Part shown: piece by piece, positions 1 through 12,643 of the stretch
Layout of the letters: each line of letters starts with the position of its first letter
Numbering within the stretch: position 1 is the stretch's first letter
Assembly (NCBI RefSeq): GCF_002078875.1
Contig: NC_034414.1
Coordinates: 24,806,446-24,870,445 of the forward strand
From: Numida meleagris
Taxonomy: Eukaryota; Chordata; Aves; Galliformes; Numididae
Direction: 5' to 3'
DNA: 64,000 nucleotides
The notes under the pieces: generated by a model
Database searches by the model: none
Told to the model about the DNA's origin: nothing
The model's input: the letters and a program-made list of their open reading frames with translations, nothing else
Position numbers and translations under genes: made by a program

Positions 1-3000
1 ACGAAAGAAAAGGAAAATATGTTGTAAGGAACATCTCATGTCTCATAAAATCCAAAGCCAAACGATTTCTATCATGTATCTATAACTTTCATGGGACTGT
101 TGACCAGAGTACACTTTTAAAATACGTGTGTGCTATGATTGTTGTTATCTTTATATGGCGGTAGCATTACATTTCAATGCGTCGATATCTAACCCACTGA
201 TTAAATTTGTTTTGAAGATTGTTTAAGAGGTGATTATCAAACCAAAATGGCATCACCTTGGCGTTAGGCCAGCATCTGTGGCTGAAATGCAGATCAGCAC
301 AGGAGAACAAGCTCATCACCAGCTCCTGATCTGCCCCTGAGGCAGAGCTGGAAGGAGATACGGGGAATTGGTCCTGAAGGCTCCAGGCTCCCAGGATGGC
401 CCAGAGACACCTCGGGGCAGCCAGGTGGGCTCTGCCCAGCTGCTGCCTGGGGGAGGCCCCGGGCACGGCCCTGCGGCCAGGCCCAGCCATTCTCAGTCAA
501 TCACTCAGACTGCGGGAGGGAGGCTGGGGAGAAGGAGAAACCACAAGCGTGGATCTTGTTCTTTGTAAAGCCTGAGCACTCTGGCTTGGGGCAGCCGCAG
601 TCCCACTCCGCAGCCTTTGGTCTGGGTAAGGCCATGTGCTTGTACTCTTGGGTACCGCTTTTCCCCAGTGCAGGGGGACAACCGGGGTGGCTTAAGTGTG
701 TGGCCAAGGCATGGGAAGCAGAGGCTGTGTGCTGGGAGAGTCTCCAGGCAGTTTTCAGATCAATGAACACACGTGGAAAAAGGAGCAGAGGATCTCGCCA
801 GTGTGGCTGGAGGGGGCCACGGGGGCTGCCAGCCAAGGCAAACAAGGAAGCCACCTGATGTGACGGGGGTCAGATAAGAGAGTCGTCGCTTCGGGAGCAG
901 GTGCTTCCTGCGCCGTGCACTCGCCTGGCCCCAGCCCCACTGCCTGCAGAGCAGCCTGTGGCTTACAGCTCCCTGAGGCAGCCCCCTGGCACCTGAATCA
1001 CGGGTCAGAGTGCTTGTCAGCTGGTGCCCACCTGGAGGAGCAATGCCTCTCCTCAGCCCTGGGCTAGCACTGGCTTCAGGGCTCCTTTGTGGTGCTGGCC
1101 GGTGAACACTTGCTTTGAGTTGGCTGTGAGTGGCTGGGAGCACCCACAAATGATTAAAGAAACCATGCTGAATGAATAATGGAGGGCTGGTGTGGCAGGG
1201 AGAAATGGGGGGTTTGTCCAGGAGCATTGGCCACCCTGAGCTTGAAGTAAGCTCTGTAGGATGCTGACCTGGGCTGTGAGTGCCTAGACTTTGTTTTTGT
1301 ACCTGCAGTGTTCAGACAAAACCAGTGTAGGCCTTCAGGAACTGATATCTCTTCAGCTGCGCAAGGTAGTGCTAGATCAGGGGCTGCATGCTCCAGTGCC
1401 CTACGTATGATATACACACAACAGAAAATGTATGGGGAGAGAGGAATGTATCTTACATAGTACAACCCCTCAAGGACATAGATATGTGATGGTCTCCTGA
1501 AAGACATTGAAGAGAAGCAGGCCACAATGAACAGCAAGTGACACGTACTTAAAAGCACGTGAATTTTTCTTCTAAACTGGGCATAGAGTGACTGATGCCT
1601 TTTGTTTAACAAGCTAGCATTTTACCATATGCTTTCTAGTAATAAGACCTGTAGTCTCCTAAGAATAAGCTGAAGGGCCATCAGGAGGCAAATCTGGTCC
1701 TACCCAGGGTTCAAGGTGGGCTCCAGTCTGTGTAGGTTATGCTTGGATTTGTATGAAGAGGGGTGAGAAAGCATTTTCAAAAGGAATGCTTTCCAGTGGC
1801 TACAGGACAACTCAAGGTTTGGACGCCATATTGCTTCTCCATCTCTGACACTGGTTTCCCTTGTGAATTTAGATAAATAAGCTTTGCAGAAGAAGGAGAA
1901 TAAGATAACTTCCTACTGTAATGTGGCTTCACTAATCACCTTACTCTCTGGCAGATAAATATGAAACTCATTATGAATGTGAGAAGAATATTTTTGAGAG
2001 GTGAATGGGTTAAGACTCTGAGGCTCTCTGGGAGTCCTGGGTGATTAATTAATACAAGATGAAGCTGAAGAAGCAGAATAGTGTAGAGCTGCGAGGAAAT
2101 TTATACCTGAGGGCTCTCCATTGGCTGATGAGCCGGCAGATCAGAAAGGTCAGATGGAAGCATTATATGTGTGATTGTACTTAGAATGTCAGAAAATTCC
2201 AAAACAGGCAGAAAGCCCATTGTATTCTAAACAGTGCTTAAATGCCGTGTCACTTGGGAAGCCCTGCATGTATTCCTCTGATCACACAGCCACATCAATG
2301 GCATCTCTGCTGGACTGTGTTTCCTAAGGGGTCTTCAGCTCCAGAACATGTTATTTGCCCTGGAGAGCCTTAGGGGACAGCAGTTTGCTCTATCAACCCA
2401 TCAGTAATATACACTGTATGCATCTCTTGGAGTGGGATAGATAGTTGTGTGTCTGAATGTACTTTTCGGTATCAAGTTCTGGTTAAAAGACTTTCCCTCT
2501 AAATGCATGCAAGTTTAGTTTTCTCTCTGCAGCCAGCTTTAGGAGCATGACAGCACACACTGTGCAGAAGAGAACTTCCAGATGGCACACTGTATAATGT
2601 ACAGCAGGCAGAGCCACCTAAGAAAGCTCCAAATGTATGAAATTTGGTCAAAATCCAGTCGGAATGGTCTGGGGGTTGACTCTGAGCAAATGGACTCACC
2701 TAAGATGAGGTGAAAAACCTGTCCTTTGGACGGTTAGTGGTAGCCCTGGTGCTACGCTGTCTGTCTTGCTCCTTGGCTGCTGAATCTTGGGTTGCTTGAT
2801 GTTCCTCCTGCTCCCATCCTCAAAGCCAACAGCACAAGAGCCTAAGCACATCTGCTCTGGTATCATGCCCCAGATTCCTCATCCTGGGGCTGAGGAGAGC
2901 CTGTGCCTCAGCCCTCTCTGGCCTAGGTTCCCCTGCCTGTTTCTTTCTCTAAATCTCTGGTGCTTTGGTACCTGATACCCCTGGATATGCTAACTTCCCC

Positions 3001-4054
3001 TCACAGTCTCTCCTTTAAAGAGTTGCTCCTGTGTATTATCTGTGGTTGCTTCCTTTTTGCTCCGTTCCCAAACACCAGGTCTATTCTTGGAACGTCCGGC
3101 TACAGCACTCGTATTGACGTCAAAATTACTCAATAGTTATTGTCAGGAAGGACTTGATTTGCATTTGAATAGAGTGGCTTCTTAATGTCTCAGAAATAAG
3201 ATGCTGTTGGGGACAATGTCTGGAAAGATTCCTCAAGGTAAATGTAAGGAGGCAAATTGCAAGCACGTCTCTTCTTCTTGAGACTTCTTGAATGCCCCGG
3301 GTGTGGTGAGAATAGGGAGAAAACCACCTGTGTGAGGTGAAGGAGTATAGCTGCTTTCTCCAGACACCACTTTCAGGCACTCTGTCCTCAGGGCCTGGTT
3401 GGAAAAGCGCAGCACTACTCCAGTTTCCTGCCAGGAACTGCAAAGCCCCTCTTGAAAATACTCTGTTAAATCTGAGCCAATCACTCATGGCTGTTCCTGA
3501 GGAGGAGGGGGAAAGGCACAGGTGGGATTCTGTGACCTCAGCTGATTTTCCCATTAAACCAATGACCATCAGCTTTCTGTATTTTTCCACAAAGAGCTTG
3601 GTTTGGATACACCTGGGTCAGTTCAGCCTCTAGAATGCTCTCCCAAATAAAGGGTAGGCTGGGGGGCTGTGGGTCTTGGTTGTAGGATCTGTTTATCAAC
3701 ACTCCAAACTGAGACCGTGAGGTCTCCTCAGGTGAGCTCTTACCACTACTATATTGTCTGCGCATGAGTGTTATGAGAGCCAATTTTTGACACATTCCAT
3801 GAATTTAAGGAATGCAGATAATAACTAGTTGGATGCCCTGTGCTTTTGTCCACGTACTTGACTGCGAACAGATAGTTTCTCACCAGCTATAAGCTGAAAT
3901 ACCCCTTCTCTATCAGCAGTAAGGAAGTGGATATAGTTTTGTTCCTACCAGTCCCTGTGAAGCAGATTGCCCTTTAATGCAGATGGTGAAAGGGAGCATG
4001 GGGACATACAGGGCTACATGAATGAGCCGCCTGACTGATAACCTGGGCTGTATC
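1..4054. other. Intergenic DNA, no gene recognised
   Basis: No open frame here is longer than about 160 residues and none resembles a known protein. Several short frames overlap each other on both strands, as expected by chance. A moderately GC-rich patch lies around 380-1110 but is poor in CpG, so it is not an island. I see no transposon end, tRNA-like cloverleaf or long tandem repeat. The stretch around 1900-2170 is AT-rich with a TGATTAATTAATAC run near 2042 and could be regulatory, but nothing beyond base composition supports that. Confidence 0.6.
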
Positions 4055-4258
4055 TCATGGATTGGATATTAGGAAAATCTTCTCAGAAAGAGCACTGAGG
4101 CACTGGCATAGGCTGCCTGGGGAGATGGTGGAGTCACCAGCCCTGGAGGTGTTCAGCAAAAGGGTAGATGTGGCACTGAGGGACATGGTTGATGGGCTGA
4201 TGGTTAGACTAGACGGTCTTAGTGGTCTTTTCCAACCTTAATGATTCTATTATTCTAA
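4055..4258 (+). mobile_element. CR1 LINE, truncated 3' end
   Basis: This is a 5'-truncated CR1 retroposon about 200 bp long. It keeps the conserved stretch running from TTGGATATTAGGAAAA through GAGGCACTGG, GGTGGAGTC-like sequence, CCCTGGAGGTGTTCA and GACATGGTTGATGGG. It ends in GGTCTTTTCCAACCTTAATG followed by a degenerate ATTCTAT octamer tail, which is the normal CR1 3' terminus. CR1 copies are typically 5'-truncated and carry no poly(A). The copy has small differences from the usual CR1 end and is non-coding. It belongs to the same 3'-end type as the copies at 45392, 47786, 52979 and 61295. Confidence 0.93.
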
Positions 4259-5689
4259 GCAATGAAAGTTCTTGGCATGCAGCACTGGAGTGGGTGAAAC
4301 TGCTTTTCTGGAGGGGAAGATACATCCTGGGACTCACCCAGATAGCTCTAGTGCACAGTATGCTCATTTTTAAGCTGTTACACCACTAAAGGTTGGGCCT
4401 TCAGATCTTGCACAATTGCTTGACCTTGTTGTGCCTTGTGTCCCTACCTTTGAAATAGAGATGACATTTCTTCCCAACTTTATGAGAAGAGAGGAGCCTG
4501 TCAGGATCCTTGATAGGAATAGGTGCTTTGTAAGCACCTATAGCCAACAGAAAACAGCTTCAGGCAGTACCTGAGTGCAGGCTGAGGTGTTGAAGCTTAC
4601 TATCCCTGGAGAGCAAGCTGTGACTACGAATGGAGCAGCACCTCAGAGCTGTCCCAGGGCTCTGTACCCTCTCCAGACACCCAGCTCTCAGCTGGGTTGG
4701 TCTGGGTTGTGTTGTTGGGGCAACTGGACTTGAAAATCAAAGCACAGTGTTTCTGCTCCAGCTCTTCCCCGCTCCTCGCTCAGCCCACTTCAGCAAGGCA
4801 CTCAGGGCAAGGAGCCAGGGCCTTATTTTCAATCACGCTGTTACCAAGAAGGACGTGAAGCCTTCCAAGCTCAGGCTGACTGTATGTTTGTGCTGAACAG
4901 TGCCACTGTTTACAGATAAACAGAGCACGGTTCTATCCGTGTGCTGTGTGCAGAGCGGCGTGGGTTGGGCTGACCTCCTGCTGCACCTCCCAGGCCTTCC
5001 GCTCACCCCACTTTCCAACCCTGGAGGTATTGCTGTGGCTGTTTTCCCTTCTGAGCCTCTCTGGGGAGGTGAACTTTAAGGCTTGTCTAAATCTTGCAGG
5101 ACCCCGAGGTAACTGCTACTTGTCTAGATGCCCTCAAGGCAGCACAATGGAGAAAACCCCTGTGGCAGAGGAAGAGCGTGTTCCCAGCTGAAAGCTTCGT
5201 GCTCAGCCTGGCTTGTGGGGCGGTGGCCCAGGCTGCTAGTATAGAATGTATCTGACTGACTAGAGTCAGTTCCAGCTTGTGGTATCCCTACAGTCACATG
5301 GAAAGTGCACACAGCTTGCTATCCCATCCTTAACGTCTGTTTTGCTAATCCTTGCTGTGTCAGCAGCTGCAAACACTGAGAAATGAGATGTTGCACAGCT
5401 TAGTATATGCTGTGTAGTTGGGAAATATTCATCGCTTGCTAAATATGAGCCTCTCAGCTTATTGCAGGCCAGATAGCTTCTCAACTGTAACCTCCTCCTG
5501 TCCTCTCCTTGGGTGCCATGTATGCTCAGCACAGTGCTGTCAGACTGACCACAAGCAGAACATAGTGAGGGAGCTTCACTTTAGCTTAGCCTCTTGAATA
5601 CCTGTATGCACCCCTACTCAGCTTGTAACATAGGAGGTGAGCACAGCCCGTACCAGAGACAGAACAAGGCACACTTCACCCCTCTGCTA
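4259..5689. other. Intergenic DNA between two CR1 copies
   Basis: No coding region, RNA gene or repeat is recognised. Short overlapping frames of under 90 residues occur on both strands and look random. The segment is average in base composition. Confidence 0.6.
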
Positions 5690-5867
5690 CGATCAGTGAA
5701 GCACTGGGACAAGTTGCCCAGAGATGTGGTGGATCTGGAGACATTCAAGGCCAGGCTGGACTGGGCTCTGAGCACCCTGATCTAGCTGTAGGTGTCCCTG
5801 TTCATTGCAGTGGAGTTGGACTAGATGGCCTTTAAGGGTCCCTTCCAACTCAAACAATTCTATGATC
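5690..5867 (+). mobile_element. CR1 LINE, truncated 3' end, second subfamily
   Basis: A 5'-truncated CR1 copy starting near AGTGAAGCACTGGGACAAG and ending in GGGTCCCTTCCAACTCAAA plus ATTCTATGAT. It contains the internal marker GATCTAGCTGTAGGTGTCCC, shared with the copies at 12390 (+) and 39272 (-). That marker and the CCCTTCCAACTC 3' end separate this group from the CTTTTCCAACCTTAATG group. A short frame of 63 residues overlapping it is CR1-derived reading frame debris, not a gene. Confidence 0.92.
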
Positions 5868-8166
5868 AGTCAGCCTTGGGCAGATGATGTGAGCACCCTG
5901 ATAAGAGTTTGCAAGTTGTGAATGGGAACTGAGCCTAATTTTGGTTTAGTTCATGCAGGTGGGACGCAGTATATCTGATACTGCTGCAAGGATGCTGAGG
6001 CTGTCAGCTCTGCCCTGGCCCAGATGCAGCAGGATGGGGAGGAAGGTCACGATGCTGGGACAGAGAGGCACTGCTGGGGAAGTCCTGCCGGTTGGCAGTG
6101 GGAAGTTCAGCCAGCCAAAATTCCCACTGCAGACTGGGAGAGCCAAGGGTGAGGAACCAGCTGGGTGCTGCTGGCGCAGGGGCTGACCTTCATCCATCTT
6201 CTGTTAGCTAGCCAGTGTCTTGGATGGTATTCGTTACTTAGCTTTCCAAATCTGTGAGGAAGGCTAGAAAAGGATTTCTTAAGAGCAATAACAATGAGTG
6301 ATTTCCTTCATCCTGTGCTCTCTTTTAAAGTTTTTAAAACTGTGGTCAACGAGGGATCTTCCAGGTCAAAATTCAGCCTGCTTTTCCTTTAACTTTGCCC
6401 CAATCACTCCTTCACCACCCATGAGAAACTCACTCTGCAAAACTCCAGCAGCAGCTTCGTACATATTGAATTTGGCTTACTCACCTTTCTCAGTAACGCT
6501 GACTACAGGGGCAGCCAGGGTTTGTGAGCTTTTCTGCAGTGCGCTGAATGGTAAAATGGGCTTACTGGTGAATCTGCCATCACAAGATTTTAGGCAGGCC
6601 CTCAACTGGTGTGTTACGCTTTTAAATCTCATCTCCTACTTCACTTACCATGCAAGACACTTCATAGTCTTTAGCATTTGCATTCTCAGTGTCTCTTGTG
6701 CGTGCTCTCCATACATCTTTTTCTGACCTGATTCTATCACTAGTGTCTCTCCTTGTTCATATGTAAACATTCCATCTAGAAATAAAACTAGCTGGAAATA
6801 TTCTGAGAAAGCATTTGTGTGTGTGTGTGGAAATCATGATTCATTGGAAGGACAGTTCTGCAGAACTGTTTGAGTTCCTAGGTATACTATCAGTAACAAT
6901 TCTTTAGTCTCTGACATGAATAGCCTAGAAAAGCTACATTTGTGGTACCTGACTGGAAGTGCTTTTTAAGTTGTGAAGTCCGTGCAGCCCAGTTGCTCTG
7001 GATTGTGCCTATCTGCTCCCTGCTGCCACGGTCTGCTCTCAGCAGGAAAGCAATCCAGAGTGCCTCCAGCTCTGCTCCTAGCTGTCCTGCATCTGGGGGT
7101 GAGGAGTGCAGGGTGTGCTTTAACCCACTCGCACACTTCAGCCTCTCCAGCTGCACTTAGATTTCTGTCAGATGAATAAATGAGCTAGAGATAAATGCGA
7201 GCCGCAGGGATAACCTCATGCACGGATCTTAACCCGAATCCCAGACCTACATACATACCTCATTTTTGTGATGAGGGAGGCAGGGAGAGGAAAGAAGGAA
7301 CTTAATTCTTTCTCGCTATGTTCCTCCTGATATCTTAACTTTGGTCTCCAGTTTTGCCATACATGAACTGCAGACGCTTCTGAAGCCAAGTGGATTTGAT
7401 GTCCTGATGTCCTGGCAAGCGCATGTAAATTAGGTCAGTACATGAATGGCCTGTCTGGGTCCTGTCCACTCTATCTGGAGAACCCAGTGTGACCCAACTT
7501 TAAGGGCATATATGAGGAAAATAGTGTTTGACAAATTATGATGCTCCTTCCAGATATACTCGTTCCATCTCCTAACATCTGCTGTACCAGGTTACTTTTT
7601 CCACGCCTCCGTCAATACTATGAGCCTTGTCTTTCGTGTCCCTATTACAGAGCAGGTGTCCTCTTAGGAATACAGTCATTCAGGTTGTGCATTGGGCTGT
7701 AGGCACAGTTTCTGATCTTGTTCTCAGAGCAGACTTCGTGTACCACATTCATGGTCATTTTCTTGAAACTTCTTTGAAACCTAGCTCAGAGTAACCAATA
7801 CGAGTTGGCTCCCTATCCATATTCAGCTTAGTGCCTTGGAAGTCTAAATCAAGGCTGACCTTAGGCACAGTGACCGTCTCACGTCCCAGTAAGTTACAAC
7901 TTTTTTCATAATTATCACACTGACATGTATTTTCTTATATGACACCATACAAGGCCTGCTACTTTCCCTTCTTATTCTGCTGAGTGAGAAAGGGCTGAAT
8001 GGGAGTGGAGACCCCAAAGCCCTCTCCATCCCTGGGGAGGTTGTTGCAGATCAGGGCTGAGCCCCTAATGATCCTCCTCCTCCTCCTCTGGGAGGCAGCA
8101 CAAGAGCCCCCTTGAGTGCATGACATGCCCAAAGGCATGTGTGGGAAGAGAAAGCCCCTGTGTGGT
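5868..8166. other. Intergenic DNA with a short TG repeat
   Basis: No gene is recognised; the longest frame, 142 residues at 6298-6726, has no recognisable domain and no supporting splice or polyadenylation context. A short (TG)7 microsatellite lies at 6816-6829. The stretch just before the LTR contains a small CTC-rich patch near 8070-8090. Confidence 0.55.
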
Positions 8167-8698
8167 TGTCATGGTTTTGTGATTTTTGGTTATTGGTATT
8201 CCACGTCATAACATCATGTAGTGGATATACCTGGTTCTCAGAAGAGAAGGACTACTACAGTCCCCACGGCACTTTGCTCCTTTGTTACCATTTTCCAGCT
8301 GGAGGGAAAAGATAAAAGCTCACAGTATAAAAACTTGCAGATCACGAGACCTCGTCCCTTTTTCCGCCATCTCTCATCTTGGCAGCACCTCGCTCTCCAG
8401 CCATCTTATCGTCGGTAGTAGAGTAAGGCCTACCTTGATTTTGGGACATTCTCTCTCTCTGTATTGGATTTATCAGCTTAAATTGTAATTGTAATATTGT
8501 ACTATAGTGTGTTGTTTTGCATTCCGATATCTTATTTAGTAAATTAGTTTGTTTCTCCTCAGATTGTTGCCACTGTTCTTTGCTCTCAGGGCCATCTCCT
8601 TACCCTTTTCCCCTTTTCCCTTTTCCCGGGGCGTGGACCCGTGGATCCCCCGTCCCCTTTGTCACGGAATCGGGCCTAACGCCCGTAAACCGTTGACA
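8167..8698 (+). mobile_element. Solo LTR of an avian endogenous retrovirus
   Basis: A 532-bp block bounded by TGTCA at the left and TGACA at the right, a perfect 5-bp terminal inverted repeat of the TG...CA form. It is flanked by GTGGT (8162-8166) and ATGGT (8699-8703), a 5-bp target-site duplication with one mismatch. A TATA box (TATAAAAA, 8326-8333) stands in the first third, followed by a T-rich segment and a C-rich right end, which fits a U3-R-U5 order on the + strand. No internal retroviral sequence, primer-binding site or polypurine tract follows, so it is a recombination-derived solo LTR. The look of the element is familiar from galliform genomes and the 5-bp duplication fits an ERVL- or ERVK-type integrase, but I cannot name the family from sequence alone. 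Confidence 0.83.
8326..8333 (+). promoter_or_regulatory. LTR TATA box
   Basis: TATAAAAA lies 160 bp into the solo LTR, preceded by GATAAAAGC. In an LTR this marks the U3 promoter, so transcription would begin roughly 25-30 bp to the right, near 8360. Whether the solo LTR is still active cannot be judged from sequence. Confidence 0.6.
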
Positions 8699-9537
8699 AT
8701 GGTGCTGCAAGTGCAATGCTCAGGAGAGTTCAGCACCTCGACAGTTAATAGCACGTACAGTTCTCAGCCCTCTGGTGTCTCCCAAGTGTGGCTAATCACT
8801 TACAACCAGGCACCCCCTCCTTGGCCCTCGCCACTGACGTGGCCCTTCTCTTTACAGCTCTACTAGAGCGTGTTCAAGTTTCTGTCAGAACCAGAAACAT
8901 GCCACAAGCTGCTCTAATCCCTTTAGCAGTGCACAGACTCAAGCAGCTCTCCAATAAAGGAGTGAGTGGTACCCTGAACTTCCCTAATTCGTCACAGTCA
9001 ACAGGATTTTTTTCCCTCTCTTTCACAACGCAGCAGTAACTTAACACGCCTTTGATGCACCGGCTGATCCCTGTCGCATCCACGGGCTGATGGAAGCACT
9101 AAGGGCAGCAGTGGGCAAGGGATGCTCAACTACAGGGACCTGGGAAAAAAGCTTCGCCTGTAGCCATCTCCATCAGCCCACAGCAGAGGGAGAAGGAGGA
9201 TATCTTTCCCAAGCCAATCACCTCTCCGTGCTCCCCGAAATGTAGGTCAAGACTGTCTGCATGGCACAAGGCACCCCCGCTCTGTGCTCTGGCGCACAGT
9301 GGGGCATAGGCGAGTGCTGCCATCCCAGCAGAGCAGCAGAGGCTGGGACTCCCCAGGTTTACAATTTGTACATGCTCAGACAGATGGGGCTGCCTGGTTG
9401 CGCAGCAGTGCCATACAGGATGCAGCGGCCCTGCTGAGCAGTGTATTTTTTCCTATATGCCTTGCAAATTACAGCCAGCAGCAGGAACAAGAAGACTTTT
9501 TTTCCCTCCTGTATTTAGGAAATCTCTCTGCCATAGC

Positions 9538-9579
9538 TCTTCTTCTCTTCTTCATAGCTCTTCTTCTTCTTCTTTCTTT
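9538..9579 (+). repeat. CTT-rich simple repeat
   Basis: An imperfect tract of CTT and TTC triplets with one interruption (CATAG). Its complement encodes an artificial arginine- and lysine-rich stretch, which explains the open frame seen on the minus strand. Confidence 0.8.
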
Positions 9580-10318
9580 ACCAGCCAAGTGTGCTCTGGG
9601 ATATTTGATGCTCCCTGAAAATGGCAGTGGCAATGGAGGCTGCCGTCTCCTCCACACCTCGTGTGTGTTGATACACACAGGTGCATCCGAGTGTCCCAGC
9701 AGCTGTGAGTCTATGGGTGGCACTGAGACACAGGATTCTCAGAAGCAGCACTGGAAGTCCCACTCTTGAGCACAGTCTCATTGTTTTTTAAGGGTCTAGA
9801 GAGGGTTGTGTGTGCACATACACGCGATGTGCATTAAATACACACTCAGTGTAACACCAGCCAGGACGGCTCTTTTCCTTTCAGGATGGTGACCCTGTCT
9901 GAGGGAAGCTGATGAAGCCCTACAGGAGGGAGATCTGAGTCATGAGAGCCTTCTCATGGAAACTTACTTCCTGGCCTCCTTTTTGCTGCACACTGAGAAC
10001 AGAAGATGAACTAGGACGTGGTGGAGGGAAACTGCAATGGTATGAGCTCTCTGGAGCATGATAAGCAGTTTTTGTTCCTATAAAACATGCAGTCCTTCAG
10101 TATCTTTGCTCTTTCCTGCTTCTTGTTCCTCCCCTTTGCCCTCCTTGCTCCTGGCCCAGCTCCGGGAGCAGCCCGTGGTGGCTGGTCACACATCCATTCA
10201 GCAACTCGCTAGGTCCCATCATTTATAATTCTTAGACACACAAGCTGCCACTTTCACATACGGAAATTCCCAAAGGTCAGAGAAGGGAAATGGTTAATTC
10301 CTTTTATTCAATACCTAA

Positions 10319-10354
10319 CCTCCCCCCTCATCCCCCACTTCCCCCCCCCACCCT
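10319..10354 (+). repeat. C-rich low-complexity tract
   Basis: A run of cytosine blocks separated by single T, A or TT, including one block of eight or nine C. It is low-complexity DNA. Confidence 0.8.
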
Positions 10355-10460
10355 GTGTGAACAGGAAGCTTGAAAAGGAAAAGCTTTCTGCATCCAGCAG
10401 CTGGGAATGGAGGAATCCTGGAACTTTATGCTGCAGAAGCTCAGAGACAACAATAAAGGT

Positions 10461-10502
10461 TCTCCCCCCTCCCCCCCTCCAAAGAGCAAGTATATATATA
10501 TA
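10461..10502 (+). repeat. C-rich tract followed by a TA repeat
   Basis: CCCCCC-T-CCCCCC at 10463-10480 is followed, after a ten-base spacer, by (TA)6 at 10491-10502. Two unlike simple repeats sit side by side; they are likely polymorphic in length. Confidence 0.75.
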
Positions 10503-12389
10503 AAGTAGTTATCTCTTCAAACAAACACGTGGGGGATGGGAGGGTCAAAATCCCAGGAGGCAAGTGCTGAATTGGCTGAAGCTCCAGCAAGAAGAAGGAG
10601 ACGCCTGGGTATGCAGACCTGGCTGTACCACCAGCTTGGTAAGCTGGAAGCAGTGGGAAGAAGCCTAACCAGGTGGTGTTCACACAGGTGTGGTTTGTGA
10701 CTTGGCCTTGTTTGCATTGCTCTCTGAAACACTACATGACATGGCATGGACCTGAATGCAGCACATAGGGTCATTGCTCCCCATAGGACTGGCCATAGAC
10801 ACCAGCTTTCAGCCCTTTCAGATGTGGAAATGACTGAAACTTGAGCAATTTTTGGATTTTGCCTATCAGAGCAGGAAGACAAGGTTGATTTGCTTAGAAA
10901 TTACCAGAGCGGCTGCCAGGACTGATGGTTTCTTCAGCAAAATGTGTCAGTGCTGCAGCTGCATGGGGGTGTTAGGAGCTATGGTCTCCTTGGAGGAAAA
11001 AGGTGCCTTGAGCGATGCTGTGTAGATGCCTTGGGTTCAGTTTGTGGCCCAGTCTCAGTTTGCCCTCTTGAAGCCTACAGTAGCAAGTAGATGCAAACAA
11101 GCATAGCCAACTGTTGCACATCCATGTAGTGATGGCTTTGTCCTCTGAACCCTAGTGTACTGCCAGCCCCACGAAGGGCTTCCACAACTGGAGATGGCAA
11201 CATCAACAAAGAGAACAATCCAGTGGCCAAGTTGCACCATTCCTCTGCATTTGTAACCCTAAATCTCTTTCTCCAAGACCCAAAGCCGTGCCTGCATTTG
11301 GCTTGTAATACAATTAATTGTGTTCTTTATATATTTCCCCTTTTGAATTTTGGCCAGCATCTCATCACAGACCAGGAACACGTTAATGAACTACCTGAAT
11401 GCAGCCACTACTCCATCGCAGGGCTTTTTCTCCCACCACTGCCATAATGATGCTTGCTGTTTCCTCGCACCCAGCCCTGATGGACTGATGGCTGGTGGGT
11501 CTGTGTCTCCCTGTCCCCCCACCCATTCATTGCTTTCCTGCACCCAGGGCCAAGTCTGTGCATGGGGTTGTGAGCTGCAGCCCTTGGAGGGCAGGCAGAA
11601 CTGTGCTGTGCTGGAAGGGGAAGTAGCAACTGCTGCCTGAGTCACAGCTGATGTAAATACCACATAATATTTGACAACTGCTCTAAGGCAAGTCTTCATT
11701 AGTAGTATTTTGTTCTACTTCAGGGACTGCTTTCTGAAGTTTTCCTTTTTTTCCTGCTCTCTTGTTTGTAACACCCCCTTTGAACTTGCGACAATAAAAT
11801 TTCCTTCCCCACTGATTTAGTCCTTTTCCACTTGGCACGCATGGACATTTTCCCTGCTGTTTCTATGGAACCGAAGTCCCCATGAGCCCCTTTTGTTTAC
11901 TTCCTTGTAAGTAGTCGAGCATCGTTGGTGAGGTCAGGGGAAGGTGTGTGGCTTTGGGAATAGCGAGAGCAATGCCGGCAGAACCAGTAGGCAGTAAAAT
12001 AACCCAGCCTCGACACCTATCCCATCTGCAGGCTCACGCTGTAAGGATGCCAAGGTATTTGCAAAATACAATTCAGAAAGCTAAATAGAAGATTTCCTTC
12101 TGAAAACATTTATGTTCACATTCTTCCTCAGCTCTGGCTCTCTTGTCCCTCAGTTCTCATTTTTGAGTGGAGGGAAAGATAAATAACCTGAGAGAAAACA
12201 GGACATCCACCTCCATTCTGACTGCAGTTCTGATAGGCAGTTTCCATTAAAAATTACCTTAGAAATAGACAGTGGTTTCAAAAATACTTTAAAAAAATCC
12301 TTATTGTCATGCATTGTGCAGCTGCTCCCTAGCACTGCTCTACCTGCAGTCTCTTAACCCAGGCAATCTCTCTCTGAGCAGAGAGGCTG

Positions 12390-12643
12390 CATATTGGATA
12401 TAAGAAAGAATTTCTTATATTGGATATAAGAAAGAAGTTTTTTACAGTAATGGTGGTGAGGCACTGGAGCAGGTTGGCCAGAGAGGAGGTGCATGCCCCA
12501 TGCCTGGATGCACTCAAGGTCAGGCTGGACGGGGCTCTGAGCATGCTGATCTAGCTGTAGGTGTCCCTATTCACTACAGGAGATTTGGACTGGATGGACT
12601 TTAAAGTCCCATCCAGCTCAGACAATTCTGTGAGTCTATGATT
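12390..12643 (+). mobile_element. CR1 LINE 3' end with internal tandem duplication
   Basis: A truncated CR1 copy with GAGGCACTGGAGCAGGTTGG, the marker GATCTAGCTGTAGGTGTCCC and the 3' end CCAGCTCAGACAATTCTGTG plus a decayed octamer tail. It belongs to the same subfamily as the copies at 5690 and 39272. Near its left end the 20-bp string ATATTGGATATAAGAAAGAA occurs twice (12391-12410 and 12417-12436), a 26-bp period that the normal CR1 sequence has once. The duplication also creates a 9-bp inverted repeat (12412-12432). Confidence 0.92.

Larger units (their letters stand above)
8699..12389. other. Intergenic DNA with several simple repeats
   Basis: No gene is supported. The 161-residue frame at 9284-9769 (+) and the basic 84-residue frame at 9469-9723 (-) overlap on opposite strands across a CTT-rich tract and are products of that simple sequence. 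C-rich and TA-repeat tracts are listed separately. The rest is unique DNA without recognisable transposons. Confidence 0.55.

Noticed and set aside
9284..9769. Plus-strand frame of 161 residues with a leucine-rich stretch
   Set aside because: The hydrophobic stretch comes from a CTT simple repeat, and the opposite strand is open too.
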